A stretch of 64,000 nt of DNA, taken from NCBI GenBank assembly GCA_026984795.1, contig JALSRK010000073.1, positions 186,001 through 250,000 on the forward strand, in the 5' to 3' direction. Each line of letters begins with the position of its first letter. Position 1 is the first letter of the stretch. The position numbers and the translations under genes are program-made. Below the pieces are notes generated by a model that was given only the letters and a program-made list of their open reading frames with translations, was not told the origin of the DNA and did not search any database. This document shows, piece by piece, positions 35,088 to 46,256 of this stretch. This DNA is from Solibacteraceae bacterium (GTDB lineage: Bacteria > Acidobacteriota > Terriglobia > Bryobacterales > Bryobacteraceae).

Positions 35088-36035
35088 CTATGCGCCGCGC
35101 CTCGCCAGGGGCAGTCCCACGACACAGTTCCTCCCGCGCTCCTTGGCCGCGTACAGGGCTTCGTCGGCGGCCTTGATCGCCTCGTCCGGGCTGAACGTCT
35201 CTCCTCCCGGCGCCGCCGTCACCCCGAAACTGGATGTCACCCGGATCTCACCTGCTGGCGTGGGAATCGGTTTGGATTCAATCTCAAACCGCATCCTTTC
35301 GGCCTGGGTTTCCGCCGCCCGCTCGTCGCAACCGGGCAGCACCAGGAGGAACTCTTCGCCCCCGTACCGGCCCACCGCATCGTAGCTGCGGCACGATGCC
35401 AACATCCGCCGGGCTGCCACACGAAGCACCGAGTCTCCCACCAGGTGGCCGTGAGTGTCGTTGACCGCTTTGAAATGGTCGAGATCCCCCAGCACAATAC
35501 CCAAGGGCGTCTTTTCGCGCTCGGACCGCGCCAGCTCGCGCGACAGGATCTCGAGGATCGACCTGCGGTTCCACAGCTTCGTCAGTCCGTCTTTTGTCGC
35601 CTGCTCCCGCAATGCCTCCTGGGCTTTGAGGAGGGCATCCTGCAGTTCCACGATCCGCCGGCCCGGGCCCAGCCGCACTTTCAACTCATTCCGGTCAAAC
35701 GGCTTGGTGATATAATCGTCCGCGCCCGCCTCCATCCCTTCGATCAAATCCTCTTTGTCACTGCGCGAGGTGACCAGCAGTATGTATGTGTAACGTTCAT
35801 CGTTCTTCGCCCGAACCCGCCGGCAGACTTCCGGACCACTCATGCCCGGCATCATCCAGTCAAGAATCGCCAGCCGCGGCGCATCCGGACCCTGCAAGGA
35901 TTCCCATGCTTCGTCTCCGTTCGAGGCGACTACCACCTCGTATCCCCACGTCCGTAACGCTACCTCGAGCAGCCGGCGCGAGATCGCGGAGTCATCCGCA
36001 ATCAAGACCTTCATCGGCTGTGTCTCGCTGGACAC
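35088..36035 (-). CDS. Response regulator with diguanylate cyclase (GGDEF) output
   Basis: 315 residues, GTG start with GGGAAGG upstream; an internal ATG seven codons in is possible. REC domain at 8-125: acidic pocket ADDS, phospho-acceptor D59 (ILDWMMPG), K111 (ITKPFD). GGDEF domain at about 145-310 with the active motif RYGGEEF (GGEEF 225-229) and an intact inhibitory I-site R216-SYD219 five residues before it. It should make cyclic di-GMP when phosphorylated and be feedback-inhibited by it, in PleD/WspR style. No cognate histidine kinase is next to it. Confidence 0.96.
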   Translation of the reverse strand: MSSETQPMKVLIADDSAISRRLLEVALRTWGYEVVVASNGDEAWESLQGPDAPRLAILDWMMPGMSGPEVCRRVRAKNDERYTYILLVTSRSDKEDLIEGMEAGADDYITKPFDRNELKVRLGPGRRIVELQDALLKAQEALREQATKDGLTKLWNRRSILEILSRELARSEREKTPLGIVLGDLDHFKAVNDTHGHLVGDSVLRVAARRMLASCRSYDAVGRYGGEEFLLVLPGCDERAAETQAERMRFEIESKPIPTPAGEIRVTSSFGVTAAPGGETFSPDEAIKAADEALYAAKERGRNCVVGLPLARRGA

Positions 36036-36174
36036 CCCTACACCTTCCCGTCATGCATATAATCGGCCCTGTGAAAATATTCTAAACGGTCCCGGAACTC
36101 TCTATCGGGGTGAAATCCGGACCGCCGACGACAATTCAGCGGGCTATAAGGGCGCGGCGCAGGAAAGCACGCCG

Positions 36175-37761
36175 TCATAGGCCGCCGGTTTCAGGCGTCA
36201 CCGTGAGCCAGATCTCTCCGTTCTCCGGCAGCTCGAGGTTCCAACGGTACAAATCCCGCCCGCTCACAACTTTTTGTCCGCCCGGCCGCTGGATCACCCG
36301 GTAGCGCGCCCCCGCCTCCACGGGGAACCATTCCGGAAACTGGTTCAGCCGGGGATAGTCCAGCGGCATGTGTTGGTAATCGCGATGGCGCGGCCGGTCG
36401 AAACGGAGCCTTCCCCGCCACGGGTAACCGCTGCGCACGTAGACGCGCACTCCGCCCGATGCGAGCGGCGCCGCTCCCAGCGCCACATCGTCCCGCCACG
36501 GCTCGGCGGTGATGCCCTGGGTCTTCCACAGCACCCACATCAGCGTGGTGCGGATCGCATTGCCGTCGCCGTGCCAGCCTTCGATGATCCCGTCCTCGCC
36601 TTGGCGCGCCAGCAGCACGTTCATGGAGTAGTCCACCCAGTCCCATGCGCTCTCCACCGGGATCCGGTTCAACAGGTTGATCGCCCCCTCGATCGAGTCG
36701 GCGTAGCCGTCGGCCCCGCCGCCTTCCCAAGGATAGTCCCGGTAGGCGTACAGATTGCCCAGAACGAACTCCACCGCGTCGCGGTAGCGCTCCACCCCGT
36801 CCACCTCGGCCACCGTCAAAAAGGCGTTGTAATTGTAGCCCCAGTTGTCCGTCAGGTCGTCGTTGATCACCCCGCCGGTCACCGGGTTCACTGTGTGATA
36901 GAGGAGCCCGTCGCGGTTCCGTCCCACCTCGAGCACCCGGTCGAGGATCGCGTGCATCGCCGGCCGGTAGCGCTTCCAGCGTTCCGCGTCCGTCCGCGCC
37001 GCCAGGACGTACGCCTCTGAAAGCCCACCGATGATCTCGCAAGAATGATCGTCGAGTTGCAGCCGCGTCCGTTTCAAGATGTCGTTCTCTTCCCGCAGCA
37101 AGTAATCATCGGCCAACCGGAAGGCCCAGTCGCGGTATCGAGCCTCTCCCGTCATCCAGTAGAGCCGGCTGCAGACCTGCAACAGCTCGCCGTTCACTTC
37201 CAGGCTCATCGAAGGGAGCCTGCCGGCGGGCGAATCGTACGGCGCGTGTTTCCAGATGTCGTCGATCAAACCCCGCATCCTCTCGAGCCAGGGCCCTGGC
37301 CCCAGCCATTCGGTGATCGGCGTCAGCCCGTCCTTGGCGTACTCGGAGGCTCCGAAGATCAGATCGTCCAGCCGGTAAGGCCCGTCGCGAAAGCCCTGCC
37401 GGTCGAAGAGAAAATCGTCCGGCAGCCGGTCCAGCCGGTTCGTGAGCCGCTGCTCGGTGGCCAGCATCTCCGCCGTCGCTTGCTCGAGGTGGTGAATGCC
37501 CGTGATCTGGGCCGTCAACAGAAGGAAGGGGAAGTTGTCAGCGGCGGCGTCTTTGGCGTTCCAGTACCAGTCCCTCTGCAGATTGCGCGGGATCAGACCG
37601 GTCTTCGGATCGGCCTGGTCGAGCCAGCCGCAGACGGCTCGCTTTGCGAACCGGATTCCACGCTGCGCGTCCGCCGCGTTTTCTTTCGCCATCTGCCAGT
37701 CCCCGGCCCGGAGTCCTCCGGTCAGGAGAGGCGACAGCAGCAGCGCCGTCACGAACCTCAT
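36175..37761 (-). CDS. Secreted alpha/alpha-barrel glycosidase-like protein
   Basis: 528 residues with a short signal peptide (FVTALLLSPLLTGGLRAG). Helical-repeat segments rich in aromatic and acidic residues (WYWNAKDAAADNFPFLLLTA, LSMSLEVNGELLQVCSRLYW, TDNWGYNYNAFLTVAEVDG) suggest an (alpha/alpha)6 barrel such as those in unsaturated glucuronyl hydrolases and related glycosidases. The final 120 residues are beta-rich (VRVYVRSGYPWRGRLRFDRP). I do not recognise the exact family. It probably acts on oligosaccharides outside the cytoplasm. Stands alone. Confidence 0.65.
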   Translation of the reverse strand: MRFVTALLLSPLLTGGLRAGDWQMAKENAADAQRGIRFAKRAVCGWLDQADPKTGLIPRNLQRDWYWNAKDAAADNFPFLLLTAQITGIHHLEQATAEMLATEQRLTNRLDRLPDDFLFDRQGFRDGPYRLDDLIFGASEYAKDGLTPITEWLGPGPWLERMRGLIDDIWKHAPYDSPAGRLPSMSLEVNGELLQVCSRLYWMTGEARYRDWAFRLADDYLLREENDILKRTRLQLDDHSCEIIGGLSEAYVLAARTDAERWKRYRPAMHAILDRVLEVGRNRDGLLYHTVNPVTGGVINDDLTDNWGYNYNAFLTVAEVDGVERYRDAVEFVLGNLYAYRDYPWEGGGADGYADSIEGAINLLNRIPVESAWDWVDYSMNVLLARQGEDGIIEGWHGDGNAIRTTLMWVLWKTQGITAEPWRDDVALGAAPLASGGVRVYVRSGYPWRGRLRFDRPRHRDYQHMPLDYPRLNQFPEWFPVEAGARYRVIQRPGGQKVVSGRDLYRWNLELPENGEIWLTVTPETGGL

Positions 37762-37881
37762 GCGTAGACCAGTATAGGTAAGGCGAGCTTGCTCGGCGCG
37801 CGATTTTTCTCTTGCAAGCCGTTGCCGGCTTCGCTACAGTGGAACAACGCGTCAAACGCAAACGAGCAGGAGGTGGACTCA

Positions 37882-38355
37882 ATGGCAACTTGCAGCAGTT
37901 GTGGAATGCAGTTCGAAGGGAAGTTCTGCCCCCACTGCGGCGCTCCCGCCGCTGAGGCGGCGGCTGCCGGAGGCGGGGAACAGGCCCAGCAGCAACAAGC
38001 TTCCCAGGCGCCGGCAGCGGCCGCGACGGCCGCCGGCGGGATGTCTGAGAACGTCGCCGGCACGCTCTGCTATGTGCTCGGGTTCATAACCGGCATCCTC
38101 TTTCTCATTCTCGAGCCTTACAACCGCAACAAGAACGTCCGGTTCCACGCCTTTCAATCGATCTTCTTGTCCGTGGGCTTGCTGGCTCTGAATATCGTGC
38201 TGAACATCCTGCTGCCGCTGGTGGCCACCTTGGTGATCAGCCCACTGATCAGCCTGGCGGCGTTTATCTTGTGGATCTTTCTGCTGATCAAGACTTACCA
38301 GGGGCAGAAGATCGTGCTGCCGGTCATCGGGCCGTTGGCGGAAAAACAGGCGTAG
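37882..38355 (+). CDS. Zinc-ribbon membrane protein with DUF4870-like domain
   Basis: 157 residues from ATG 37882 with AGGAGG upstream. Residues 3-20 form a zinc ribbon (CSSCGMQFEGKFCPHCG). An Ala/Gln-rich linker follows, then three membrane helices of DUF4870 type (AGTLCYVLGFITGILFLILE, RFHAFQSIFLSVGLLALNIV, LISLAAFILWIFLLIKTYQG). Such proteins are widespread, with unknown function. The next gene starts 38 bases later on the same strand, so they may be cotranscribed. Confidence 0.88.
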   Translation: MATCSSCGMQFEGKFCPHCGAPAAEAAAAGGGEQAQQQQASQAPAAAATAAGGMSENVAGTLCYVLGFITGILFLILEPYNRNKNVRFHAFQSIFLSVGLLALNIVLNILLPLVATLVISPLISLAAFILWIFLLIKTYQGQKIVLPVIGPLAEKQA

Positions 38356-38393
38356 CCGGAGCCGGTCGGAGGGCGTCACAATAGAAAGAAGAA

Positions 38394-39578
38394 GTGACGC
38401 TGCTGCCTTCATGGCTCCCAGGTTTGCCGGCATTGCACGGCAAGTGCGTCGTTCGGCCGCTCGTTCCGCTTCTTGCGGCGGTGTTTCTGAGCGGCGGGGC
38501 CCTTGCCCCTTCGGTTTGGCCGGCGAAGCCCCAGCAGGAGCAAGCCGGCGCCCCTGGACCGCGGGAAGGGGAGTCCAAGGAGCTGATCCCCCGGTTCCAG
38601 CAGAGCCACGGCCCGGAGATCGGCATCATCGATTTCTATGGCCTGCGCAAAGTCTCCGAGGAGGCCGTGCGCCGGGCGCTGGGGGTGGAAGAAGGAGGTC
38701 CGCTTCCCCGCTCGAAACAGGAAGCGGAACTGGCGATCGAAAGGATTCCCGGCGTGGTGTTCGCCCGCCTTCAGGCGGTCTGTTGCGAGGACGGGCGGGC
38801 CATTCTCTATGTGGGCGTCGAAGAGAAAGGAGCTCCCCACTTCGACTACCGCCTGCCGCCCCAGGAGCAGATCGAGCTTCCGGAAGAGGTCCACCGCACC
38901 TACGCCCTGTTTCTTTCCGCTCTCAATGAAGCCGTCCGCAAACACGAGATCGACGAAGATCTCACCCAAGGCCACTCGCTGATCTCCAATGCCCGGGCCC
39001 GCAGCTACCAGGAGAGATTCCTCGTCCAGGCGAAGCAGTATCTAGACCGCCTCCGCGCCGTCCTTCGCCGTTCCGCCGATGCCGAATACCGGGCTATCGC
39101 CGCTTACGTCATCGGCTACGCCCCGGACAAGAGGGCTGTCATCGACGACCTGCTGTACGCGCTCCGCGATCCCGACGACACGGTCCGAAGCAATGCCATG
39201 CGCGCTCTGGCCGCCATTGAGGTTTACTCCCGCCGGAATCCCCAGCTCGGTATCCAGATCCCGGCCACGTGGCTGATCGAAATGCTGAACTCCATCATCT
39301 GGACGGACCGCACCACCGCGGCGGTGAACCTGGTCAACCTGACCGAGGACCGGGATCAGGAGACTCTGGACCGCATCCGGGAACGCGCCCTCGGCGCCCT
39401 CATCGACATGGCCCGCTGGAAGCATCTGCCCCACGCATTGCCTGCCTACATCCTCCTCGGGCGCATTCTCGGCTTAAAGGAAGACCAGATCCGGAACTAC
39501 TGGGCCGGTGAGGACCGGCTGCAGCTTGTCGAGCGCGCCGCCGCCCTGCAAGCGGACCGGCGCAAGAAGCGCGAATAG
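38394..39578 (+). CDS. Exported POTRA-like plus HEAT-repeat protein
   Basis: 394 residues, GTG start. A signal or anchor helix is at about 19-42 (VRPLVPLLAAVFLSGGALAP). Residues about 74-150 have POTRA-like spacing (IGIIDFYGLRKVSEEAVRRA, AELAIERIPGVVFARLQAVC, AILYVGVEEKGAP), as in BamA/FtsQ periplasmic domains. Residues about 200-300 carry HEAT-like helical repeats (YRAIAAYVIGYAPDKRAVID and DDTVRSNAMRALAAIEVYSR). The domain assignment is by pattern only. Function unknown; a periplasmic protein-binding role is likely. Confidence 0.8.
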   Translation: MTLLPSWLPGLPALHGKCVVRPLVPLLAAVFLSGGALAPSVWPAKPQQEQAGAPGPREGESKELIPRFQQSHGPEIGIIDFYGLRKVSEEAVRRALGVEEGGPLPRSKQEAELAIERIPGVVFARLQAVCCEDGRAILYVGVEEKGAPHFDYRLPPQEQIELPEEVHRTYALFLSALNEAVRKHEIDEDLTQGHSLISNARARSYQERFLVQAKQYLDRLRAVLRRSADAEYRAIAAYVIGYAPDKRAVIDDLLYALRDPDDTVRSNAMRALAAIEVYSRRNPQLGIQIPATWLIEMLNSIIWTDRTTAAVNLVNLTEDRDQETLDRIRERALGALIDMARWKHLPHALPAYILLGRILGLKEDQIRNYWAGEDRLQLVERAAALQADRRKKRE

Positions 39579-39588
39579 CACCGCTGGC

Positions 39589-40773
39589 TCATGCCCCTTT
39601 CGCGGCGACCCGCCGGTTCTCACGGTAAGCGATGTTGGCCATGTGCGGCCCCGCCACCGCCGCGGCCGCCACTTCGATCGGGCAGTTCGGGCGCTTCCGC
39701 GAGCGCACGCAATCCAGCATGTTCTGCATGTGCCCCGTCCCCCTGTCCCGGTCGGCTTCCTGGAAGATGAGCGCCGGGCGCTTCTTCTCGGTCCACGGCG
39801 CCCGGCTGCTACCCGGATCGTCGTAGACCCGGCAACCCGTCCGGTCCAGGATCATCGTCCCCAGCTCGCCGATGAAGGTGATCGCCCAGTCGTAATCGTG
39901 GTTGGTGCGGTAGTCGAGCGTCCAGGTGGCGATGAAATCCTCGTACTCGAAGACGGCCGAGAAGACGTTCGGTACCTCGGCCCCCGGCGCGTCGATGATC
40001 TTGCCCTGGCAGACAGCCGACCGCGGCGCGCCCGTCCCGGTGAGCCATTGCACCACATCCATCAGGTGCGTGCCCTGGTCGGTCATGTTGCCGCCCGAGT
40101 AGTCCCAGAAGCCCCGCCACCAGCGGTAGCGCATCGGCTCCAGCGGCCGCCGGGGCGCCGGGCCCAGAAACCGCTCCCAGTCGAGCTTGCCCGGCAGCGG
40201 GTCGTTGTCCAGCGGCAGATCGAAGTGCCAGTTCCAGCGCGCCTGGACCATCGAGATGCGCCCCAGAATCCCCTCCTCGATCAGGCGCCTGGCCCGGTGG
40301 ATGAACGGCATGCTCCGGCGCTGCATGCCGATCTGGACCACCCGGTCCGGATGCTTCTTCACTGCCTCCACCATCACCCGGCTCTCTTCGAGCGACATCG
40401 ACAGCGGCTTCTCCTGGTAGGCGTCTTTGCCCGCCTCGAGGGCCGCCAGCAGCATCGGCCGGTGCTGGTGGTCGGGCGTGGCGATCAGGACGAAGTCGAT
40501 GCCGTCCTGCGCCAGCAGGTCGTGGTAGTCCAGGTAGGTCTTGACGCCCTTGGGCGAGTCGGCCTTGGCCATCTCCAGGTGTCGGTCATAGACATCGCAC
40601 AGAGCAACGCACTGCGCCCCGAGGCGCTGAAACGTCCGGCTGACGCCGCGGCCCCGGTTGCCGGTGCCGATGACGCCGTAGGTGATGCGGTCGTTGGCGC
40701 CCCGCGCCGCTGCCGGCACGAAGGCCGGAGCCGCGAGGCCGCCGGCGAGGAAAGTCCGTCGTGATGTCTTCAT
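39589..40773 (-). CDS. Tat-exported Gfo/Idh/MocA family oxidoreductase
   Basis: 394 residues. The N-terminus is a twin-arginine signal (TSRRTFLAGGLAAPAFVPAA). The Rossmann fold begins ITYGVIGTGNRGRGVSRTFQ; the conserved EKP motif is present (YQEKPLSMSLEESRVM). The C-terminal domain has GGNMTDQGTHLMDVVQWLTG with the His/Asp typical of the family. These enzymes oxidise or reduce sugars and sugar derivatives with NAD(P) bound. Tat export of a prefolded, cofactor-loaded protein is known for glucose-fructose oxidoreductase, so a periplasmic sugar enzyme is plausible. Acidobacteria and Planctomycetes carry many such paralogues. Confidence 0.93.
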   Translation of the reverse strand: MKTSRRTFLAGGLAAPAFVPAAARGANDRITYGVIGTGNRGRGVSRTFQRLGAQCVALCDVYDRHLEMAKADSPKGVKTYLDYHDLLAQDGIDFVLIATPDHQHRPMLLAALEAGKDAYQEKPLSMSLEESRVMVEAVKKHPDRVVQIGMQRRSMPFIHRARRLIEEGILGRISMVQARWNWHFDLPLDNDPLPGKLDWERFLGPAPRRPLEPMRYRWWRGFWDYSGGNMTDQGTHLMDVVQWLTGTGAPRSAVCQGKIIDAPGAEVPNVFSAVFEYEDFIATWTLDYRTNHDYDWAITFIGELGTMILDRTGCRVYDDPGSSRAPWTEKKRPALIFQEADRDRGTGHMQNMLDCVRSRKRPNCPIEVAAAAVAGPHMANIAYRENRRVAAKGA

Positions 40774-40892
40774 ACCCGTCGTCTCCGTTCTCGTCGGTCT
40801 GAGTATATCGCGCCGCCCGGAAAAAAGATTCTCGCCGGTGTCACCTAGGGGCTGGCCGGCGTCGTCTGAATATCGAAAGGAGGATTGGCCGA

Positions 40893-41309
40893 ATGCAAGC
40901 GTGTACAGCCTTGACGCGCCGGGGTGCTTTCCGGGCGCTGGCCGGCCTGGCTGCTGTTCCTCTCCTCGCCCAACAGCACGGCCGGCCCGGCGGAATGCAA
41001 GGCAGGCGAGGGGAAATGATGAAACGCCGCCTGGAGATGATGAAAGAGCGGCTGAAGCTCACCAGCGATCAGGAAGACAAGATCCGCGCCATCTATAAAG
41101 AGCAGTTCGCCAAAATGCGCGAAATGCGGGACAAGATGATGGAGAGCGGCGACCGGTCCGCAATGCGGGAGCAGATGCGCAAACTCCGCGAAGAGACCGA
41201 CGCGAAGATCCTCGAGCTTCTCGACGATACGCAGAAAGCCGAGTACAAGAAGATGCAGGAGGAGATGCGCGAGAAGATGCGCCGGCGCCGCGGCGCTCCG
41301 CCACGGTAA
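40893..41309 (+). CDS. Spy/CpxP-like periplasmic protein
   Basis: 138 residues with AGGAGG upstream. An N-terminal export signal (TRRGAFRALAGLAAVPLLAQ) has twin arginines and may use Tat. The mature part is a Met- and Arg-rich helical hairpin with an LTxxQ-type motif (LKLTSDQEDKIRAI) and a second helix (LRKLREETDAKILELLDDTQ), as in Spy and CpxP, which act as periplasmic chaperones or metal-responsive stress proteins. High Met and Arg content (MMKRRLEMMKERL) may also point to metal binding. Single-gene unit. Confidence 0.75.
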   Translation: MQACTALTRRGAFRALAGLAAVPLLAQQHGRPGGMQGRRGEMMKRRLEMMKERLKLTSDQEDKIRAIYKEQFAKMREMRDKMMESGDRSAMREQMRKLREETDAKILELLDDTQKAEYKKMQEEMREKMRRRRGAPPR

Positions 41310-41338
41310 GGTCCACGCGGATCACCTGCGGCTGTCCC

Positions 41339-41379
41339 GGGCGCCGGGATTCACGCTTGACGAAATCCGCCCGGCGCCC
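41339..41379. terminator. Inverted repeat between convergent genes
   Basis: Arms GGGCGCCGGG (41339-41348) and its complement (41370-41379) with a 21-base loop, located between the Spy-like gene and the pilin-like gene that converge here. No T-run on the plus strand; it may act as a bidirectional 3-prime structure. Confidence 0.4.
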
Positions 41380-41428
41380 CCCACGGCCTTGCGATTGGCC
41401 GCCGGCAACCACCTGGCGGCAACGGGCG

Positions 41429-41905
41429 TTATTTGATCTCCGGGCTATTGGCGTCGGCCGGCTCCTGGCCCCAGTTCTCCCGGATGACCAGGGTCTGGTC
41501 CGAGTAAAAGGTCCGGCGCCCGGTACTGCCGAACACGATCGGGATGGCTTGAATCGTATAACCACCGTCGACGCCTTGGAGGATGAACTTGTAGCCGGTC
41601 TTCTCGCCTTTGGCCAGGTCGCCGGGAATCAGGTCGGCGCCGTCCGGCCCCGGCGTCCCGCTTGTGGGCGGCCCCAGTTCCTGGAGTGATTTCGCGAAGC
41701 GGCCGAACTGGGAATAGTACATGCTCTGGGCCTGGTGGATCGTCTTGATCTGCTGGATCGCCGCCATCTCCTGGGTGTGCATCCGCGCTTTGTCGAGCTT
41801 CGGCACGGCGATGGCCGCGATGATCAGGATGATCGAGATGACGATCAGCAGCTCGATGAGCGAAAAGCCCTTTCGCCGGTTGTTCGTGCGCTTCCTTGTC
41901 CTCAT
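41429..41905 (-). CDS. Type IV pilin / type II pseudopilin-like protein
   Basis: 158 residues from ATG 41905. The prepilin peptidase site and N-methylation segment are classic: RRKGFSLIELLIVISIILII, with cleavage expected between G and F and Glu at position 5 of the mature form. After the 30-residue hydrophobic helix comes a short globular domain (TIHQAQSMYYSQFGRFAKSL, GYKFILQGVDGGYTIQAIPI) similar to GspG/PilA-type subunits in acidobacteria. No other pilus gene is adjacent, so assembly must use machinery elsewhere. It starts 43 bases after the kdsA stop. Confidence 0.93.
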   Translation of the reverse strand: MRTRKRTNNRRKGFSLIELLIVISIILIIAAIAVPKLDKARMHTQEMAAIQQIKTIHQAQSMYYSQFGRFAKSLQELGPPTSGTPGPDGADLIPGDLAKGEKTGYKFILQGVDGGYTIQAIPIVFGSTGRRTFYSDQTLVIRENWGQEPADANSPEIK

Positions 41906-41948
41906 TTCGGTCCCTTCTACAGTATGACGCTCCCGCGCCCCGGAGCGT

Positions 41949-42782
41949 TCAGAAATCCGGGGCCCCGACCAGGCGGTCGATGGCCTGCAGGCGCCGCCAG
42001 AATCGCTGCAGAAAGTCCAGCCGCAAGGCGTTGGCCCCGTCCGAAAGGGCCCGCGGCGGATCGTCGTGCACCTCGACGAAGACGGCGTCCACCCCCGCCG
42101 CCACCGCCGCCCGCGCCAGCGGCTCGATGAACTCCGGCTCTCCGCTCGAGGTCCCTCCCGCCCCGCCCGGCAACTGGACGCTGTGGGTGGCATCGAAGAC
42201 CACCGGGCGGCCGGCCTTCCGCATGATCGGCAACGCCCGCAGGTCCACTACCAGGTTCCGGTAGCCGAAGACCGTGCCCCGCTCGGTCAGCAGGATCTTT
42301 TCGTTGCCCGTGGAGGCCACCTTCTCGGCCGCCAGGTGGATGTCCTGCGGGGCCACGAACTGCCCTTTCTTGATATTCACCACCCGCCCCGTGCGACCGG
42401 CGGCCACCAGCAGGTCCGTTTGCCGGCACAGGAACGCCGGGATCTGAAGGATGTCGGCCGCCTCCGCTGCAACTTCGGCGTGGGACGGCTCGTGGATGTC
42501 GGTCAGGATCGGCACCCCGGCCTCGCGCTTCACCTCCGCCAGGATCCGCACGCCCTCCTTCAGCCCTGGGCCCCGGTAAGAAGCGATGCTGCTGCGGTTG
42601 GCCTTGTCGTAAGAGGCCTTGAAGACGAACCGCCCAACGGCGCGCGCGATCTCCCGCGCCAGCCGGTGCACGTGATCCTCACTCTCGATCACGCACGGCC
42701 CGGCGATCAGCGCCAGCGGGAAGCCCTCGCCGAAGCCGATCGTGGCGCCGTCCGGCGTCCGCAACTCGACGTTGCGCACCAT
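41949..42782 (-). CDS. kdsA: 3-deoxy-D-manno-octulosonate 8-phosphate synthase
   Basis: 277 residues. It condenses phosphoenolpyruvate with arabinose 5-phosphate to give Kdo-8-phosphate for lipopolysaccharide. The motifs LIAGPCVIESEDH, FKASYDKANRSS, LTDIHEP and TERGTVFGYRNLVVD are diagnostic. The Cys in AGPC marks the metal-dependent class (Asn in the metal-free class). It starts three bases after pyrG, in a kdsB-pyrG-kdsA operon on the minus strand. Confidence 0.97.
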   Translation of the reverse strand: MVRNVELRTPDGATIGFGEGFPLALIAGPCVIESEDHVHRLAREIARAVGRFVFKASYDKANRSSIASYRGPGLKEGVRILAEVKREAGVPILTDIHEPSHAEVAAEAADILQIPAFLCRQTDLLVAAGRTGRVVNIKKGQFVAPQDIHLAAEKVASTGNEKILLTERGTVFGYRNLVVDLRALPIMRKAGRPVVFDATHSVQLPGGAGGTSSGEPEFIEPLARAAVAAGVDAVFVEVHDDPPRALSDGANALRLDFLQRFWRRLQAIDRLVGAPDF

Positions 42783-42785
42783 CGT

Positions 42786-45178
<2,393 letters not shown>

Positions 45179-45186
45179 GATCGATC

Positions 45187-45214
45187 TTACCACAAAATAG
45201 CACCATGATATACT
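45187..45214 (+). promoter_or_regulatory. Promoter of the VWFA operon
   Basis: TTACCA (45187-45192), a 16-base spacer, and TATACT (45209-45214). Start expected near 45221, about 28 bases before the GTG at 45249. It lies in the divergent gap to kdsB. Confidence 0.55.
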
Positions 45215-45248
45215 GGAGACGGAAGAATGAGTTGAGGGGGGTTGGGAA

Positions 45249-46256
45249 GTGACCGGACGCCGGGTTGCCGTCGCCTTGGCGGGCCTCGCGGCTGCGTTGT
45301 GGGTTGCCGGCGCGGCGGAGGCGCGGGACCGAACCGTTTCCCAGTCCAAACCGCGCGTCTCCATCACTCCTCGTCGGGGAGCCGCTGCGCCGGGCAGCAT
45401 CCCCGGCCGGACGCCGAACATCCGGGTGGACACCACGCTCGTCCTGATCAACGTCACCGTGACCACGCCGCTGAATCAGGTGGTAACCGGATTGGAAAAG
45501 GAACATTTCCGCATCTTTGAAGACAAAGTCGAGCAGGAAATTACTCAATTTTCCGCCGAGGACGCCCCTTTGTCAGTGGGTCTCGTTTTCGATATCAGCG
45601 GCAGCATGGGCGCCAAACTGCACAAAGCCCGGCAGGCCGCGGCGCAGTTCTTCAAGACGGCCAACCCCGAGGATGAGTTCTTCCTGATCCAGTTCAGCGA
45701 CCGCCCGAAGCTGGTCGTTCCCTTCACCCACGACACCGAGGAGATCCAGAACAAGCTCGCTTTTACCCAGTCGCGCGGACGCACCGCACTGCTCGATGCC
45801 CTCTACATGGCGATGGACGAGATGAAGAAAGCCCACAACCCCCGCAAGGCGATTCTCGTCCTGTCGGATGGCGGCGACAATTCAAGCCGTTACACCCAGA
45901 GTGAGATCAAGAACCTGGTCCGCGAGGCGGACGTCCAGGTTTACGCCATCGGCATCTTCGAGCCGATCTATTCCCGGGGCCGAACGGCCGAGGAACTCGC
46001 CGGTCCGACGCTGCTGAGCCAGTTGGCCGAGCAGACCGGCGGCCGGCATTTCCCGGTCGAGAACGTCAACGAGTTGCCCGATATCGCCGCCAAGATCGGT
46101 ATCGAACTCCGCAACCAGTATGTACTCGGTTACACACCCACCAATCAGGCCCGGGACGGCAAGTACCGCCGGGTCAAAGTGAAGCTGGTTCAACCGCGCG
46201 GGTTGCCTCCTTTGCGGGCAGCCTACAGAACCGGATACTATGCGCCTTCACAATAA
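45249..46256 (+). CDS. Exported VWFA protein, acidobacterial type (1)
   Basis: 335 residues, GTG start. A signal peptide (about 1-25) is followed by a beta-rich part (RVDTTLVLINVTVTTPLNQV, EHFRIFEDKVEQEITQF) and a von Willebrand factor A domain. The metal-ion-dependent adhesion site is present: DISGSMGAKLHKA, a Thr/Ser region SRGRTALLDAL, and LSDGGDNSS. This is the VWFA-related form described from acidobacteria, of unknown function; such domains normally bind protein partners through a divalent metal. It overlaps the next paralogue by 17 bases. Confidence 0.93.
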   Translation: MTGRRVAVALAGLAAALWVAGAAEARDRTVSQSKPRVSITPRRGAAAPGSIPGRTPNIRVDTTLVLINVTVTTPLNQVVTGLEKEHFRIFEDKVEQEITQFSAEDAPLSVGLVFDISGSMGAKLHKARQAAAQFFKTANPEDEFFLIQFSDRPKLVVPFTHDTEEIQNKLAFTQSRGRTALLDALYMAMDEMKKAHNPRKAILVLSDGGDNSSRYTQSEIKNLVREADVQVYAIGIFEPIYSRGRTAEELAGPTLLSQLAEQTGGRHFPVENVNELPDIAAKIGIELRNQYVLGYTPTNQARDGKYRRVKVKLVQPRGLPPLRAAYRTGYYAPSQ

